Part shown: piece after piece, positions 1 through 12,152 of the stretch | Position numbering within the stretch: the stretch's first letter is position 1 | How the letters are laid out: every line of letters starts with the position of its first letter | Assembly (NCBI GenBank): GCA_033030425.1 | Contig: JAUFSD010000011.1 | Coordinates: 558,001 to 622,000, forward strand | DNA length: 64,000 nt | Source: Verpa conica | Taxonomy: Eukaryota; Ascomycota; Pezizomycetes; Pezizales; Morchellaceae | Direction of reading: 5' to 3' | Program-made: the position numbers and the translations under genes | Notes under the pieces: generated by a model | What the model was told of the DNA's origin: nothing | Database searches by the model: none | Seen by the model: only the letters and a program-made list of their open reading frames with translations

Positions 1-576
1 TTGTTTTAAGGGAAATATTCGGTAGACTTGTTATGAGTAACGAAATCACCTGAATTCTTGGTGTTTCGTATAGCGAGGTGTAACTGTATATATAACTATG
101 GCCATACCAGAAACAAGGAAATTCACCGCAACAGCACCTTTCTAAAACCAGGTTTCTCTCTTGGACATGCTCATATAGGCAGGGCAAATAGTGGAAATGA
201 TTAGAATGTCCCGAAAGATACCTGGCATATTACCAAAGGTGCTGTACGTTGATCTTAGCCACTCAAGCTATATATGCACCATATACATTATATTTCTCAA
301 GAGCCCCTCCCATCTGTGATCTCCAGTGCACATTTACTACCACAATATAACAGTAATTTCTTGTGTGTTGATATACGTACGTATTCCATAGCCCCATACC
401 AATGGCTTTTGGGGAGATGTCCTCCATTCCTGAATCTCCGGTGCGCTCAAAATCCATTGACCAGTACCCTTTTGCCGTCGGTCACTGATCTCGGTATGCC
501 TCTTGTCGGAAGCTTCTGGATAAAGCCAATTTAAAACACTCATACGTTTTTCCGCTTTGAATATGAATACGCACAA
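1..576. other. No gene seen left of the STAND fragment
   Basis: This stretch is AT-rich with only short frames on both strands that look like chance. It lies downstream of the STAND-type fragment on the minus strand, where a NACHT/NB-ARC part would be expected. I find no P-loop or repeat domain in it. Confidence 0.5.
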
Positions 577-1242
577 CTACACATTAGCCAAAACATCCAT
601 CCCCTCCGATACATAGACATCTTTTTTATCATTCCTACCGATGCGGAACGCGTCCTTCTCCTTTTCTCCAGATACCTGGGTTGTCCTAATATCTCCCACA
701 ATTATATCCATTCCGTGTAGACGAGTATCTATTTGCTGCACGTTTCTTTCAATGAGTTTTGTCCGAGACCTTTTGAGATTGAAATTAGTTCCATTGAGTA
801 CTGCAAGAATTACACCTTTAGTGACTCTAACTCACACTTGATCGTTACTCATAGCCAGCAAGAATAGACTTTTAAGCGCTTCAACCCGCAAGATATAATC
901 CTGGGTTTCTTTTTCCCGGAGAGGCCATTGGAGTAGAGATACTGGTATTCCCAACCAAGTCTTTTTAAGCTCTAGCTTAGTCTTGAGATCTCCCATATCC
1001 TGGATAAACCCTTTGAGCGGTTCATCGAGTCCCCACGAAGCCGCCAATACACGATTTTCCCGCTCGAAAACCTCTAGGTTGGTAAGAACTGTACTGAGGC
1101 TTTTAAGTTCGTTGGTGAGTTTTACGAGCCCTTCTGGAGCCCGCCTTACCCTGTTGATATAATCGCAACCAATAGCAGTCATCTGCGCTGAGAGCTGAAT
1201 GACTGCGAGGATACTTGCTGCGGTACCGAGGCCTTCTGCCAT
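577..1242 (-). pseudogene. Truncated STAND/NLR-like N-terminal domain with in-frame stop
   Basis: The frame starts MAEGLGTAASILAVIQLSAQ, the usual opening of the helical N-terminal domain of fungal STAND (NLR-like) proteins. In that family it precedes a NACHT or NB-ARC ATPase and WD40, ankyrin or TPR repeats, and is thought to act in self/non-self recognition and cell death. The frame runs 136 codons to a TGA at 832-834, then stays open in the same frame for 85 more codons (…VLNGTNFNLKRSRTKL…) to TAG at 577-579. The continuation is helical in style and plausibly the rest of the same domain. A GTGAGT and a GTGTGA lie at the stop, but no acceptor restores the frame (the TTCTTGCAG acceptor ending at 801 is out of phase with both). 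No ATPase domain follows. I read it as a truncated, inactivated copy; the domain call is by eye. Confidence 0.5.
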
Positions 1243-2165
1243 AACTACCTCAATCGTTAGCTGTAGTAGTCGATAGTGGTGTTTGCTGGAAGCTCAGGGC
1301 CCTGTTTACTGGAGATAGTATGTCCCTAGAGGGCTTGTGTAACTATTCAGGCATCCATGAGATAGCTGCAGTGAGGCTGCAGCATGGCGCGGCATCGTGG
1401 CTCCACACAAATCTACTTAAAAGGGCAAAAATAACAAAGGTAAATATCTTATATCAGATATATTCCAATTCCCTTGTCTAGATTCTCGTCATCACTAGCG
1501 GCAGAAGTCTCAACTACGAGCATTTAGCGAACGCCTGGAACAAAAACTAATTTATTTAAATTTTCTATAAAACTCGCGTAGAAGTCCAGGCAGTTTCTTT
1601 AGACCCAGTGTATTAAAGCGAGGGTCATATATTGGAAATTTAGGAAATATCTACCAGCATATATATACATGCAGGTTAGGGTAGTATTTAAGAAATATAC
1701 CCCACAACGATTTCTAAAATAGACCCGGAAAATTTAGAAACTTAGGGAGGGATTAAGAGGTAGAAAAAAGAGAGTAAAGGAGATTACATCTACCTATATG
1801 TTTTATTCTTACTTGAATTGTAGTGACCCATCTTTTTTTTTTTTTTTTAATTCAAGTGATTTTATTGTTCTGGGTACAAAAATCTGGTGTGCAGTATAAA
1901 CTATGACCTAATGTAGTGACCCATCTACGGGTCGTTGCTATATTGTGTGCTGGAGGCGATTGATTGATAAGCCCGTCGTAATCTTATCTGATTTCTTGGC
2001 ATATACCTCAGCCTCACCTGTATCTTATAGCCCAAAAAATCCTACGACTTTAGAGTCTCTTGATCTTGCCACCGTGTCTCTTTCTATAGATCTCCTGGTG
2101 AGTACTCTTTACCAATTGCCTCAGCTATCAACCTTCTTCTAAATAGCTATAATCACAGCTCCAAC
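1243..2165. other. Intergenic DNA between STAND fragment and SEC18
   Basis: This is the AT-rich divergent spacer. It holds a poly-T run at about 1832-1848 bracketed by a 9-base inverted repeat (1811-1819 and 1849-1857). A 14-base direct repeat, GTAGTGACCCATCT, occurs at 1820 and 1913. The frame at 1945-2142 does not resemble any family I know and probably lies in the SEC18 leader. Confidence 0.4.
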
Positions 2166-4762
2166 ATGTCCAGCAGCCGCAAACCAGTCCCTAGCGGCCA
2201 GCAGCAGCAGCCAGACTTACGATACAACCAAGATAGATATCAGGGACATCTATCGAATAGAGCTCCTATGAGGGATCTAACTACAGAGGAGATAGCACAG
2301 GAGGATAAGGAAGAACAAAAGGCAAGCATAGGAAAAGATGAGAGGGTATTTAAGATTGCTAAAAGTCCGAGTGATGAATTTATCATCACCAATTTGTAAG
2401 CACCAATCTCCTATACTTTGCAAAGTAGGATTTGGAACTAACTGCTATCTTATTAGTGTTGCCGTTTCACCCCAAGATTTTCCAAGTCCCCAGTACATTA
2501 TCTGCGATCGAAAGTGTGTTCTTTCCGTCAAACCCCACAGCCAGATCCCACGGGGGTATGCAGGGTTCTCCTCGGTACATAGAGATTGGGCTGGATGGAG
2601 TTTGACGGACTCAGTCTCTATTGCGTCATATTACCCATTCCCTCCAACAACACACTTTCCTAGCGGCAGACCTTCATATCTAGGGAGCTTGGATCTAGAG
2701 GTGGGTTTTGTGGGGAGAAAGATTAGTGATGAACAGTATGACCAAGATGACCTAGCGAGACACTTCATTAAGGTATGTCATATTTTCATTTGCAAGAGAT
2801 TACCATCACTGACTTAGTATATTCTAGATATTCGAAAACCAATTTTTCGCCCCGCGACAACGCCTTGTTATGGATATCCGTAATATGAAACTCCTAATCA
2901 TTGTCAAATCTATGCAAATCATTAGGCTTGGGGCTTCTCTCGAAGGAGCGCCTACTGTTGCGGACCCAGAAAAGCGTGGTATGCTCACACAGCACAGTCT
3001 TATAACATTCTACAAAGATGCAAAATCTCCTATCAAGATCAAAGGCTCCAATAAGCGTCCCGCTGCCAATTCCATTATCCAGCCAAATTTCAAGTTCGAA
3101 GACATGGGAATTGGGGGTCTTGATACAGAGTTCTCCCAGATCTTCCGCCGAGCGTTTGCCTCCAGAATCTTCCCGCCAGGTTTGGTGGAAAAGCTTGGTA
3201 TCCAGCACGTTAAGGGGATATTATTGTATGGGCCACCTGGAACGGGAAAGACGCTCATTGCTAGGCAGATTGGAAAAATGTTGAATGCAAGGGAACCAAA
3301 GATTGTAAATGGCCCCGAGATCCTAAACAAGTTCGTTGGACAATCAGAAGAGAATATTAGAAAGCTTTTTGCAGATGCGGAAAAGGAATATAAGGAGAAA
3401 GCAGAAGAGAGTGGTTTACACATTATCATCTTTGATGAGCTGGATGCGATCTGCAAACAGAGAGGGAGCAAGAATGATGGAACCGGTGTTGGAGACTCAG
3501 TGGTCAATCAGTTGCTTTCGAAGGTTTAACCCCCCTTCACAAGTATCTACCGGGACAAATCATTGATGGAGCAGATATAGCTCGATGGTGTCGACCAACT
3601 TAACAACGTCCTCATTATCGGTATGACTAACCGTATGGACATGATCGACGAAGCTCTCCTCCGTCCAGGTCGCCTCGAAGTCCATATGGAGATCTCTCTT
3701 CCTGATGAATTTGGTCGTCGCCAGATCTTGAAAATTCACACCAACAAAATGCGCGATAACAATGTCATCGACCCAGATGTGGATATTAATGAGCTCGCAG
3801 CTATAACAAAGAACTTCTCTGGTGCTGAAATTGGTGGTCTTATTAAGAGTGCATCCTCCTTTGCATTCAACCGTCATGTCAAGGTCGGTACTGTCGCGGG
3901 GATATCTGAGGATATCGAAAATATGAAAGTCAATCGTCAAGATTTCATGAATGCACTAGAGGAAGTCCGGCCTGCATTTGGTGTGAGTGAAGAAGAGCTT
4001 GAATCATGTATTCAAGGGGGAGTCATCCGTTACTCCCAGAATATCGAAAATATTCTTGCAGAAGGGCGCCTCTTTGTCGAGCAGGTTCGCAAGTCTGAAA
4101 AGACTCCCCTTGTCTCAGTCCTTATGCACGGCCCACCCGGTTCCGGTAAAACTGCACTTGCTGCCTCAATTGCCATGGCATCCGAGTTCCCGTTCATCAA
4201 GCTTGTTTCCCCTGAGTCTATGGTTGGCTTCAATGAAGCCAGCAAAGTTCAGTTCCTATCCAAAGTCTTCATGGATGCCTATAAATCCCCACTTAACGTC
4301 GTCGTAGTCGACAATATAGAGCGCATTTTAGACTGGGTCCCTATCGGACCCCGCTTCTCCAATGCCGTACTCCAGACCCTCATGGTTCTCCTACGTAAAC
4401 AACCTCCCAAAGGCCGACGACTCCTTATCATCGCTACAACTACTGAGCGCTCTGTATTATCCCAAATGGATTTATTGACGTCCTTTGATGCGGACATTGC
4501 GGTGCCTAATGTTGCAGACCATCGCCAGCTTTTACATATTTTAAGAGAGCTACGGGCTTTCCCAGAGCAGGAGCAGTCGAGGGCTGTGAAGGAGCTAGAA
4601 GATGCTACTGGAACAAGAGAATTAAATGTGGGGATCAAGAAGATCCTTATGGGTGTCGAGACAGCAAGGCAGGACGAAGATATGGCGGGGAGGTTTGCAA
4701 GTGTCATGGTTAGAGCTGTGGGTGAGATGGGTGTTATGGGGCCCCCACAGGGGACGTATTAA
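2166..4762 (+). CDS. sec18: Sec18/NSF vesicle-fusion AAA ATPase
   Basis: Hexameric AAA+ ATPase that, with alpha-SNAP (Sec17), takes apart cis-SNARE complexes so that vesicle transport can continue. Predicted exons are 2166-2395, 2457-2772, 2828-3523 and 3581-4762, giving 807 residues, a normal NSF length. The phases close exactly, and introns 1 and 2 have clear GTAAGC/GTATGT donors and CTAAC/CTGAC-type branch sites; intron 3 starts GTTTAAC. The N domain spans about 1-280. D1 has Walker A GPPGTGKT (about 317-324) and Walker B IIFDELDA. The family motif GVDQLNNV…[20 protein letters not shown] is spread over the exon 3/4 join and beyond. D2 has GPPGSGKT (about 598-605) and [13 protein letters not shown]. 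The start is the first ATG of a Q-rich leader typical of fungal Sec18. Identity is secure; only the exact intron 3 borders are less certain. Confidence 0.96.
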
Positions 4763-5562
4763 GATTATAAGAGAGTGATGGTTGTTATGTAACCCCCACA
4801 GAGGACATATTAGTAGGACTATTATGATGAATGGACATGAATTTGTGCGAACGTATTAATATATTCGCAATTAATATGGTTTAGGGCTTTGAAGTTACTT
4901 CATGCAGGTGTTTTTTTTGAAATTAAAAGTGAATATACACCTTAAGCACCTACATGTAGTTTTTAGCAACATAGACTAGACCCGATTCTCAGTTTTGTAT
5001 AAGTAGGTGCCTAAGCAGATCATCTCCTAGAAAGCAGTAGTATCTCTTGAGGCCCCGTTATCACCGGATTCTGATAGTGTATCTTTAAACTGCACACAAA
5101 CTACGAGTGACCCAGCATGACGCTATCCTACTCCTCCAGGCTACTTGCGAGTACTTGGGGTGCCCTATGCAGCCAACAAACGAAGAAACGTCTAAGACAG
5201 GCTACGGTCTGCATGATACCCAAAGCATCTTGGCCGGATTAATAGAGCAGCACCAGGGTCCCCCCGGTCGCAGACATAATACACCATACCCCCCTGCCTC
5301 TAGGCGAAGTTCAAGCTTTTTCCTTTCTTTTTCTTGCTGTTATCGTGGCTGCACGTTGTTGGCTGTTTTAGATGCCGTGTAGCCATGATTACTTATGATA
5401 GGTGGGAGGGGTGGTTAAGGAGGCGCGGAATTTCCAGAACTTAATACCAAGCATTGTGGGGATCACAGGTACAGGCATATAAGGAAGCGATAGTCCACCC
5501 GGGGGGTAGAGGGCGGGCGCCCAGCTTTTTTCCCTCCCCCACAAGGAAAAAAAAACTCCACC
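4763..5562. other. Intergenic spacer
   Basis: SEC18 3' region followed by the upstream region of the small secreted protein. A 91-codon frame at 5107-5382 has no recognisable features and a composition unlike a protein gene. No repeats or RNA genes seen. Confidence 0.4.
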
Positions 5563-6018
5563 ATGAAACTCCACCTCTTCTTTCACCTCCTCCCACTCAT
5601 TCTTCTTGACACAACAGACGCAGTCGACCCTCCCCCACCAACAAACAACCTCCAAACCACATATCCAGCGCGCGTATCACTTCGGTGCGAAACAAGCTCT
5701 ACATCACCGTGGTCAATAGACGTTCTCAGTGCCGCTACAGTACTGTATACGCGAGGCCGGCAACGGTGTCAGCAGACAAACACAGTTGGGTCTGTGTGTA
5801 AGTTGCTGAAAACACTGGATACGGCGTCGATAGGGATATGCGCGATTCCGGGGAATTGGATAACGTGTCAGCAGGCTGGAGAGGTGGCGGGGAAATTGGT
5901 AGAGGAGTGTCAAAAGTTCCTGAATGGTGCATGGAGAGTAGGTGGGTACGTGGTTGTTGATCACAAAAGTAAGCCGGAAAATGCGAAGGTCATTATTTAC
6001 AGCAGTGAGGATAATTAG
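5563..6018 (+). CDS. Small secreted cysteine protein
   Basis: Single-exon frame of 151 residues. The first ~20 residues (MKLHLFFHLLPLILLDTTDA) form a hydrophobic signal peptide, and the ATG sits in a good context (CCACCATGA). The mature part has six cysteines (RCET, RCQQ, VCKL, ICAI, TCQQ, ECQK), an even number compatible with three disulfides. A C-terminal WRVGGYVVVDH…KVIIYSS stretch looks like beta strands. There is no membrane segment or GPI signal, so it is likely released. The cysteine spacing loosely recalls KP4-like or Ecp2-like small secreted folds, but I cannot place it in a family. An effector, antimicrobial or killer-type protein is possible but unproven. The surrounding 3' DNA is G-rich. 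Confidence 0.7.
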   Translation: MKLHLFFHLLPLILLDTTDAVDPPPPTNNLQTTYPARVSLRCETSSTSPWSIDVLSAATVLYTRGRQRCQQTNTVGSVCKLLKTLDTASIGICAIPGNWITCQQAGEVAGKLVEECQKFLNGAWRVGGYVVVDHKSKPENAKVIIYSSEDN

Positions 6019-7257
6019 GGGGGAGGGGTGGTAGTGGTGGGTCCGGGCCGCGAGTGCCGTGATTCCCGTGCGAGTGATATGGGGTGATTGGAGGGGAAAT
6101 TGGAGGGAAATTGGGGGATGGGAGGAGGCTGCGTGGGGTTACGGACTGAGGTTTTGTATGGGTCGGGTGAATAGTATTATTGGGGACGGTAATCGGGTCG
6201 TAGTCCAGAAACGCGTATGCGTAGAAGTGCGGGTATAGTCCGGATTACGGATCTCAGCATTAGCAGGGGTGGGTGGCCGAATTTCCGCTGCGTGGGATGA
6301 TGGAAGGTCCATATTCAGGCCTACAATAATATCTATGTGTTTGTTAAATGATCAGTGAGGTTGCGACAGAGGGCACCTCTCGGAAGTGACTGACCCCGAT
6401 GTCTAGTTTCTGATATTCGACTGTATATTCTTTGTTTTTGTTTTTGTGGTTCTGCGGGGGGTTTATAGGTGGGGTTTCTGGTTGCATGCCCGTTTCGATC
6501 GTTTAGCTGATGCATAGGTAATGTTTTATGTAAATATCTGTTTTTTATGTTTTTTCTTTTGTTCTCGCTGTATGTTGGGTGTATGGGTATAGAGCTGCAC
6601 TATTTAGTACCCTAAAGGTTGGGCTGGGGGTGTTCTTGTTTATTTGTATCACTGTGTCTCGTGTCCTCTTTATTTGATACATCACTATATATATGTATGT
6701 GTGTGTTAGTTGCTTCTCCCGCAGAATATATCTTAAAGAAATCTTATACGGTTACCCCACAAGAACCAGACATCCTACTTGGGCCAAAAATGAATGTGAA
6801 TTCACTTTCATCCATCCTATCCATCCTATCCGAACATTAGATTCATCAAATCCACCCTCTCATCAAATAGCTCACACAATAAGGATATCTAGGTGGCTAC
6901 GGAGATTGAGTTTAGAGAGGGATTGTCCTAAATTGTCTAACTAGTCACCTAAAATAACCACTTCTACCAAATGACTACTCTAGCCTCATATAGAGAAACC
7001 GCTGGCTCCCGCTCTAAAATTATATCTCTCAATAACCATCACAGTCAATCACTCGACAGCACCTCTCCGCCACATGTCTTGGCACACGTGATTCCTAGAA
7101 CCCCTGTCTCAGCGTCACTGAGTATGTTGCTAAGTATCTCGTACATACACACATCCCACCTCAACCCATTATCACCAACATCCTCCCCACTACCCCACCA
7201 TCACCGCTCCTGGGGACCCACAAACATTCTCCTTGGATTCCTCATACTCCTCCAAAA
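6019..7257. other. Intergenic spacer
   Basis: G/T-rich DNA downstream of the secreted protein passes into C-rich DNA upstream of recyclin-1. Two CCATCCTAT copies occur near 6815-6830. The frame at 6971-7279 runs into the recyclin leader and shows no protein features. Confidence 0.4.
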
Positions 7258-10200
7258 ATGTCCACCCGCTTCTCCATAAATTCCCCCACTATGCCAGCCC
7301 CAGCACAAGCCTCCACTAGAGGCGTCCGCTCACTCCCGGCCGCAAAGATGGAACTCGTCCCTCCAGCCATGACCCGCCGCCGCTCCCAGCTCCAGCTAGG
7401 CAGCTCCCATAAACCTATCTTACCAGCTGGTTGATCTCTCTTTCCTCTCTTCACTCTATTACTCCACCTGCCCTTCCTTTTCTACCTATAACACAATGCT
7501 GAGTTACCATGCCCTGGTTCAGAAATCCTCTCGACAATCCTCGAGTACCTCCCCGTGCCCGATCTCCTCCGCTTTGCTCGCGTCTCTCGCCGAATGCAAG
7601 AAATGGTCTACGATGATACCCGTTGGGTATACCGTCTGCGCCTTATGGGCATCTGGAACGAGACTGAAGCGCGAAAACGTTTCGAAGAAGCTATGAAACG
7701 ACGCCGCGCTACCATGGCTGCCAAATCCGCCGAGGTAGCCGCAGTCACAGGCGGCGATAGATCTTCGACTCTATTTGACGCATCGGAAGAGGAGACAAAA
7801 GCGCGGCGGCCCATGAGTGACAATATCGACATGATGGTACCACTACAAGCAAAACTTCCACGAGCAAGTCTACGAGATCCGGCGAGCCTTCTCACAGTGC
7901 TACCAAGTGTAAAAAGCGTCCGTGGGTTTGCAAGACAAGAGTATGGGAGGGTATATGGCGCCCTTGCGCCGTTGTATTTTGATCTTGCGAAGGCGAAGAC
8001 GCATACGGATCCAGTTGTATTTAGGATCTTTAGGGACCCAGAGCAGCAGGCGCAGATGTTGGCACAGATGAAAGTGTTTGCACTGAGTGATACTGCGTAT
8101 GGGTATGGAGAACGTATAGAGAGGTTGAACCTCATGACGGGGATATTTGAGAATGCTGCATTGAGGGAGTTTGAAGGGTGGGTCATTGGATATCACCCAC
8201 CTTTTCTTCTATACTAATTATTTTCAGGGGCTATGAGTCAGGTGATATAGACGGACGTATGAAGCGTTATGCTAATGTTCTCATACTTCTCAATGGCGGT
8301 CAGGCATGCGTACAGCTTTTTGTTCAGAAGCACCCGGTCATGTTTGAACGAGAAAAGCTTGGGAACCCTATGGACTCGTTTGACAAGCCTACACCTAGAC
8401 TCTTCTCACTCCAGCCTTCATCGACCTTTTTCACTCGCCTCTCTATAGTCCTTAATGAGCAGTCTTCAGTTATAGACCGTGTCTTCCCTCCACATGTTAA
8501 TGCGATGCTACCATTTCTTGATAGGGTTGCAGAGGATGTAATATCAGAGTACATTGCACCCATACTCGAGGAGGCACACGAGAGGGATACAGAAATGTAC
8601 CTTAAAGCAGTCGCAGGGATATATACACAATGCATTGATTTTGCGCGTACCCTAACACCAACTAAAGGGTACACTCAAGAGCGGTGGACAGATGACGTAC
8701 GCACTGTTGTAAGCCGAGTATGGGAGAGTCACATCGATCTATATCTGAGTGATGAACTAGAGTGGTTCAGAAAGCGCGGAGAAGCAGAGGTGGAGCGATG
8801 GGAGAGAAAGGTTTATATAACTCTAGATATTCTTTAAACTTGAGAGGGGGGTATACTGACAGTCAGAAAGATACTGGATGCAGACGCGGCAACCGAGTCA
8901 TTCTTTATGTCCAATATCAACCGCGAGGCTGATAAACGAGATTTTCTATCAACATTCAAGAAGGTTATCTTAATGCCTGTATCAGTAATACCTTCCCCGT
9001 TTGCACGGAGCAGTGTAGTCCTTCCCGCAAAAGTAGAAGCTGTTGACCCTAGTCCATATGCGAACACAACTACTGAGACACCTGGAACTGGTAGTGTTGG
9101 CCCGCCGCCAACAACAGAACTCGCGGCAAAAGCCGCAATCATGAATTCGCGGCTAGAGGGTATCCGCTCACTCTTCAGCCTTGAAGTTGCGTTGTCCCTC
9201 GTCCACAACGCCAAAGAGAGCCTTGAGCGAGCAGCTCTATTCGCACGCAGCGGAGGTCAAACTGGCGAAGAAGCGTATTTCCGCCTCATTCCCTTTTTTG
9301 AAAATAGTAGCTAATTCCACCGCTAGCAAGGAACAATGTGAGGCAATCTTTATCGCCCTACTCCAAGTTCTTGGCCCTCGGCATGTTAAAGCTGGCTTTG
9401 ACAAAGCTGTGGAGCATTTGAGCGCCTACAACCCCCGTACTGTAACCCAACACAACCGTGTCGCTCCCCTGGTCACCTTCCTTGAACTCGTCAATGTCGG
9501 GGACCTAATTCAACAAATGATTGACGTTTTCTACGAGCAAGAACTCGTCGCTGCAAAGCTCACAGACCGGAACGACTTTCTTAACCCAGCCGCAAAAGAG
9601 AAGAAGCGGTTTGAACAGATGCTCGACGAGCGAGTTGCCGCAGGCCTCAACATGGGAATCGACGTTCTCATTGACGAAGTCGACCACATCTTTGCCACTA
9701 CACAACAGGCAACTGACTTTAATCCTGGAGTGCTAGCCGGCGTAGGAGGCGAAGGAATGGTCGATTTTGATATCGGCCCCAGTGCTACCGCAGTCCAGGT
9801 GGTTGAGGTTGTTAGCAGTCATACAAAGCTGCTCATCGGCAGCACCGACAAAAACGTTCTCGACGTCTTTAACCAAGAAGTCGGAGTCCGTCTCTTCGCT
9901 TCACTCTGTAAGCACATTAAACGACAACGCATCAGCATTGACGGTGCCATAAAACTTATTAGGTTTCTCTCTTTCTATTCCCTTCTTACTTCTCATACAC
10001 TAACAACCTACAGCGACATGAACCACTATCATGCTTATATCTCCACTCTTAAAATCAAACCCCTAGAGGCATACTTCAATGCCCTCCGCGAACTAAGTCA
10101 GATATACCTTATCGACCCTAGCCACGCCCGGCAAATGGCAACTGTGATAGCAGACCCCAGTCGCTTTGGTGGTATCTTTAGAGTGGAGGAAGTATACGAG

Positions 10201-10284
10201 TATGCGACGCGTCGTGAGGACTGGTATAGAGTTAAGAAGGAGGTTGAGAGAGCCATGTATGGGATTGGATGCGTAGTTTGTTAG
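7258..10284 (+). CDS. rcy1: Recyclin-1 (F-box plus Sec10-like), CaaX-type end
   Basis: Recyclin-1 (Rcy1; Pof6 in fission yeast) is an F-box protein with an exocyst-Sec10-like body. It is needed for endocytic recycling, and SCF links have been reported. Predicted exons are 7258-7429, 7523-8177, 8228-8810, 8871-9274, 9327-9962 and 10014-10284, giving 906 residues with all phases closing. Joining exons 1 and 2 creates the F-box LPAEILSTILEYLPVPDLLR at about 55-75; neither exon shows it alone. Family blocks follow: GDIDGRMKRYANVL, NGGQACVQLF, ATESFFMSNINREADKRDFLSTFKK, LVHNAKESLERA, GPRHVKAGFDKAVEHL and LEAYFNALREL. The protein ends …GIGCVVC, a candidate CaaX box; yeast Rcy1 also carries one, and prenylation would attach it to membranes. 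The exon 3/4 acceptor (CAGAAAG) is the weakest junction. Confidence 0.92.
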
Positions 10285-12152
10285 ATGGTGGGAAAGAATG
10301 TTTTCTTCTTGGGTCAGGTTAGGTAGGTTGGTTAGATATCTAAAAGTTATCATAGAAGGTTTAAAATTCTAGCGGCTTGGGTTGGTGGTTTATAGAGTCT
10401 GCGCAGGAGTACTTAATATAGGGTAAAATAGGAGGTTTATTCTCCAGATCAAAGAGTTACGACTTACAATATAGTACTAGTTAGGTGAAAATAGGTTAAG
10501 GGTGTAATCGCATAATTTTTTTAATTTCTCTATTTCACTATTCAGCCCGTGCATGAGCGATAAATCATGTGTAATAGACAACAAAAAATCACTCGACTAC
10601 AAACGCACCTACCCATAAAGCCCAGCAAGCTCATTCATAAATATAGCTAGTAAGTAAAGCTCGCAATAGCAGTATTAATAATGGTGCTCTTTTCTAGTTA
10701 TTATTCTATCTATCTATTACCACCAATCCAAACCACAAGCCAAGTTGTGATAGAGTGGCCAGAAGCAAGTATGGCGCATGCGGTCTTAAACGTGACACAA
10801 TACTAATGCCAGTGGAACACCCCCTTAGAAGTGATAAATTAATAAACCAAAAAACTAGTAGCTTCCTATGATAGTAATAAAGCTCTACCTCTATTTATCA
10901 GGTTATAGGAACAGTCTTTGCAAAGTTATGTTGGCCTAAGCATGATTTTCAGAATTACCAAGAGTGACATTCCACATATTACACAGTGGTGACCAGATAC
11001 ACACATTTGTACTAAGCCCATAATTTCACTTTAAAAGAAAAGCGAAATTAGCATGTCTGGTCATGCCAGCGTATTTTATAGAATGTTCCACTTCCCCTTT
11101 TTTACATCCAAAATTAGACCCTTATAACTTTACAACCAGAGCTTTTATAACAAAACAAAAAGATATAGAGCTTCTTTAGTACCATAAAAGGCCCCATATC
11201 TTTTTATTAGGTAATAACTGTTGTGGTTGTAGAGTTATAAGAAATTGAAAACCGTGTCACTTTTATCACTGCATGCGCTATACTAGATGTGGCAAAATAG
11301 ATGACGAGAGTAGATTACTAGGCCTAGGACTCGCTCAAGTGAGTGCTCCTATGGCCTCTACTTGTCCACCAGCATAAGAACCCGGAAACAGGGGGGGTAC
11401 GCACGGAGATGTCTCGGAGCTACAGATTCACCTGAAATCTACAAATAAGGCAAATAACTAGCTATGATTCCCAATATTAAACAGTTTCAGGAAGATTCCA
11501 TTACCAAGAATAGCATATAATCCAATACATGATACCAAAATTTATACCACCACTTATCTACCCCCCCCCCGGTTGTGCCCGTGCATACCCCTCCTGTCCC
11601 CGGGCTCTTGTGCTGGCGGACAAGTATATATGTGCTCCTAAAGGCGAAGCCTCTTACATCATAGACCCAAAACCTGCTTGTACCGGCACTATACTATTCG
11701 ATACCCATAGTACAACACTAGATCTTTCAAGAGTAACGAGTGATTCTCTATGATTATATTAGTGTATGTGTTTATCAGACCTTTAGCTCTAAGCTATTAA
11801 CATTTCTTCTACACTAAAAATAGCGCGAGAAAGGTCCAAGGGAAAGAATTATAGGCGGGTAAGAATATATAGTACTATCAAGTTACCATCCGACCCGTCT
11901 AGATTACAATACCAATGTCCATTAACCCAAGTCAAACACTATCTTTCCCCACCAATCCTGTATGAACACTGACGTCAAAAAATCAAGTAGAGATAAAACG
12001 GCCCATGGAACCAGTTATTACGGATATGATACATACAAGCAAATAACATCCAGTCAACAAAAATCAATCGCAAATAACACCGTCGTTTACATCCCTATCT
12101 CTACCCACATACTCATCTCCTCCTCTCTCCCCCATACCCTTCCCCCATAAAT
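10285..12152. other. AT-rich intergenic spacer with a MITE-like element
   Basis: No gene seen between recyclin-1 and Big1. The middle is occupied by the inverted-repeat element described at 10772-11280. Short frames near 11529 and 11962 lack protein features. Confidence 0.45.
10772..11280. mobile_element. MITE-like element with TGGCGCATGC termini
   Basis: Imperfect terminal inverted repeats of about 27 bases lie at 10772-10798 and 11254-11280; both begin T(G/A)GCGCATGC and share GTGACAC further in. TA dinucleotides flank both ends, the target-site pattern of Tc1/mariner-type elements. A second, inner inverted repeat pairs about 11123-11141 with about 11225-11243. No transposase frame is present, so this is a non-autonomous element of about 509 bases. 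Confidence 0.6.

Noticed and set aside
801..837. Intron removing the TGA in the STAND fragment
   Set aside because: Donors at 837 and 835 and the TTCTTGCAG acceptor ending at 801 give the wrong phase in every combination, and the next frame hits a stop.
5107..5382. 91-codon frame upstream of the secreted protein
   Set aside because: No homology signal, no signal peptide, low-complexity end; probably chance.
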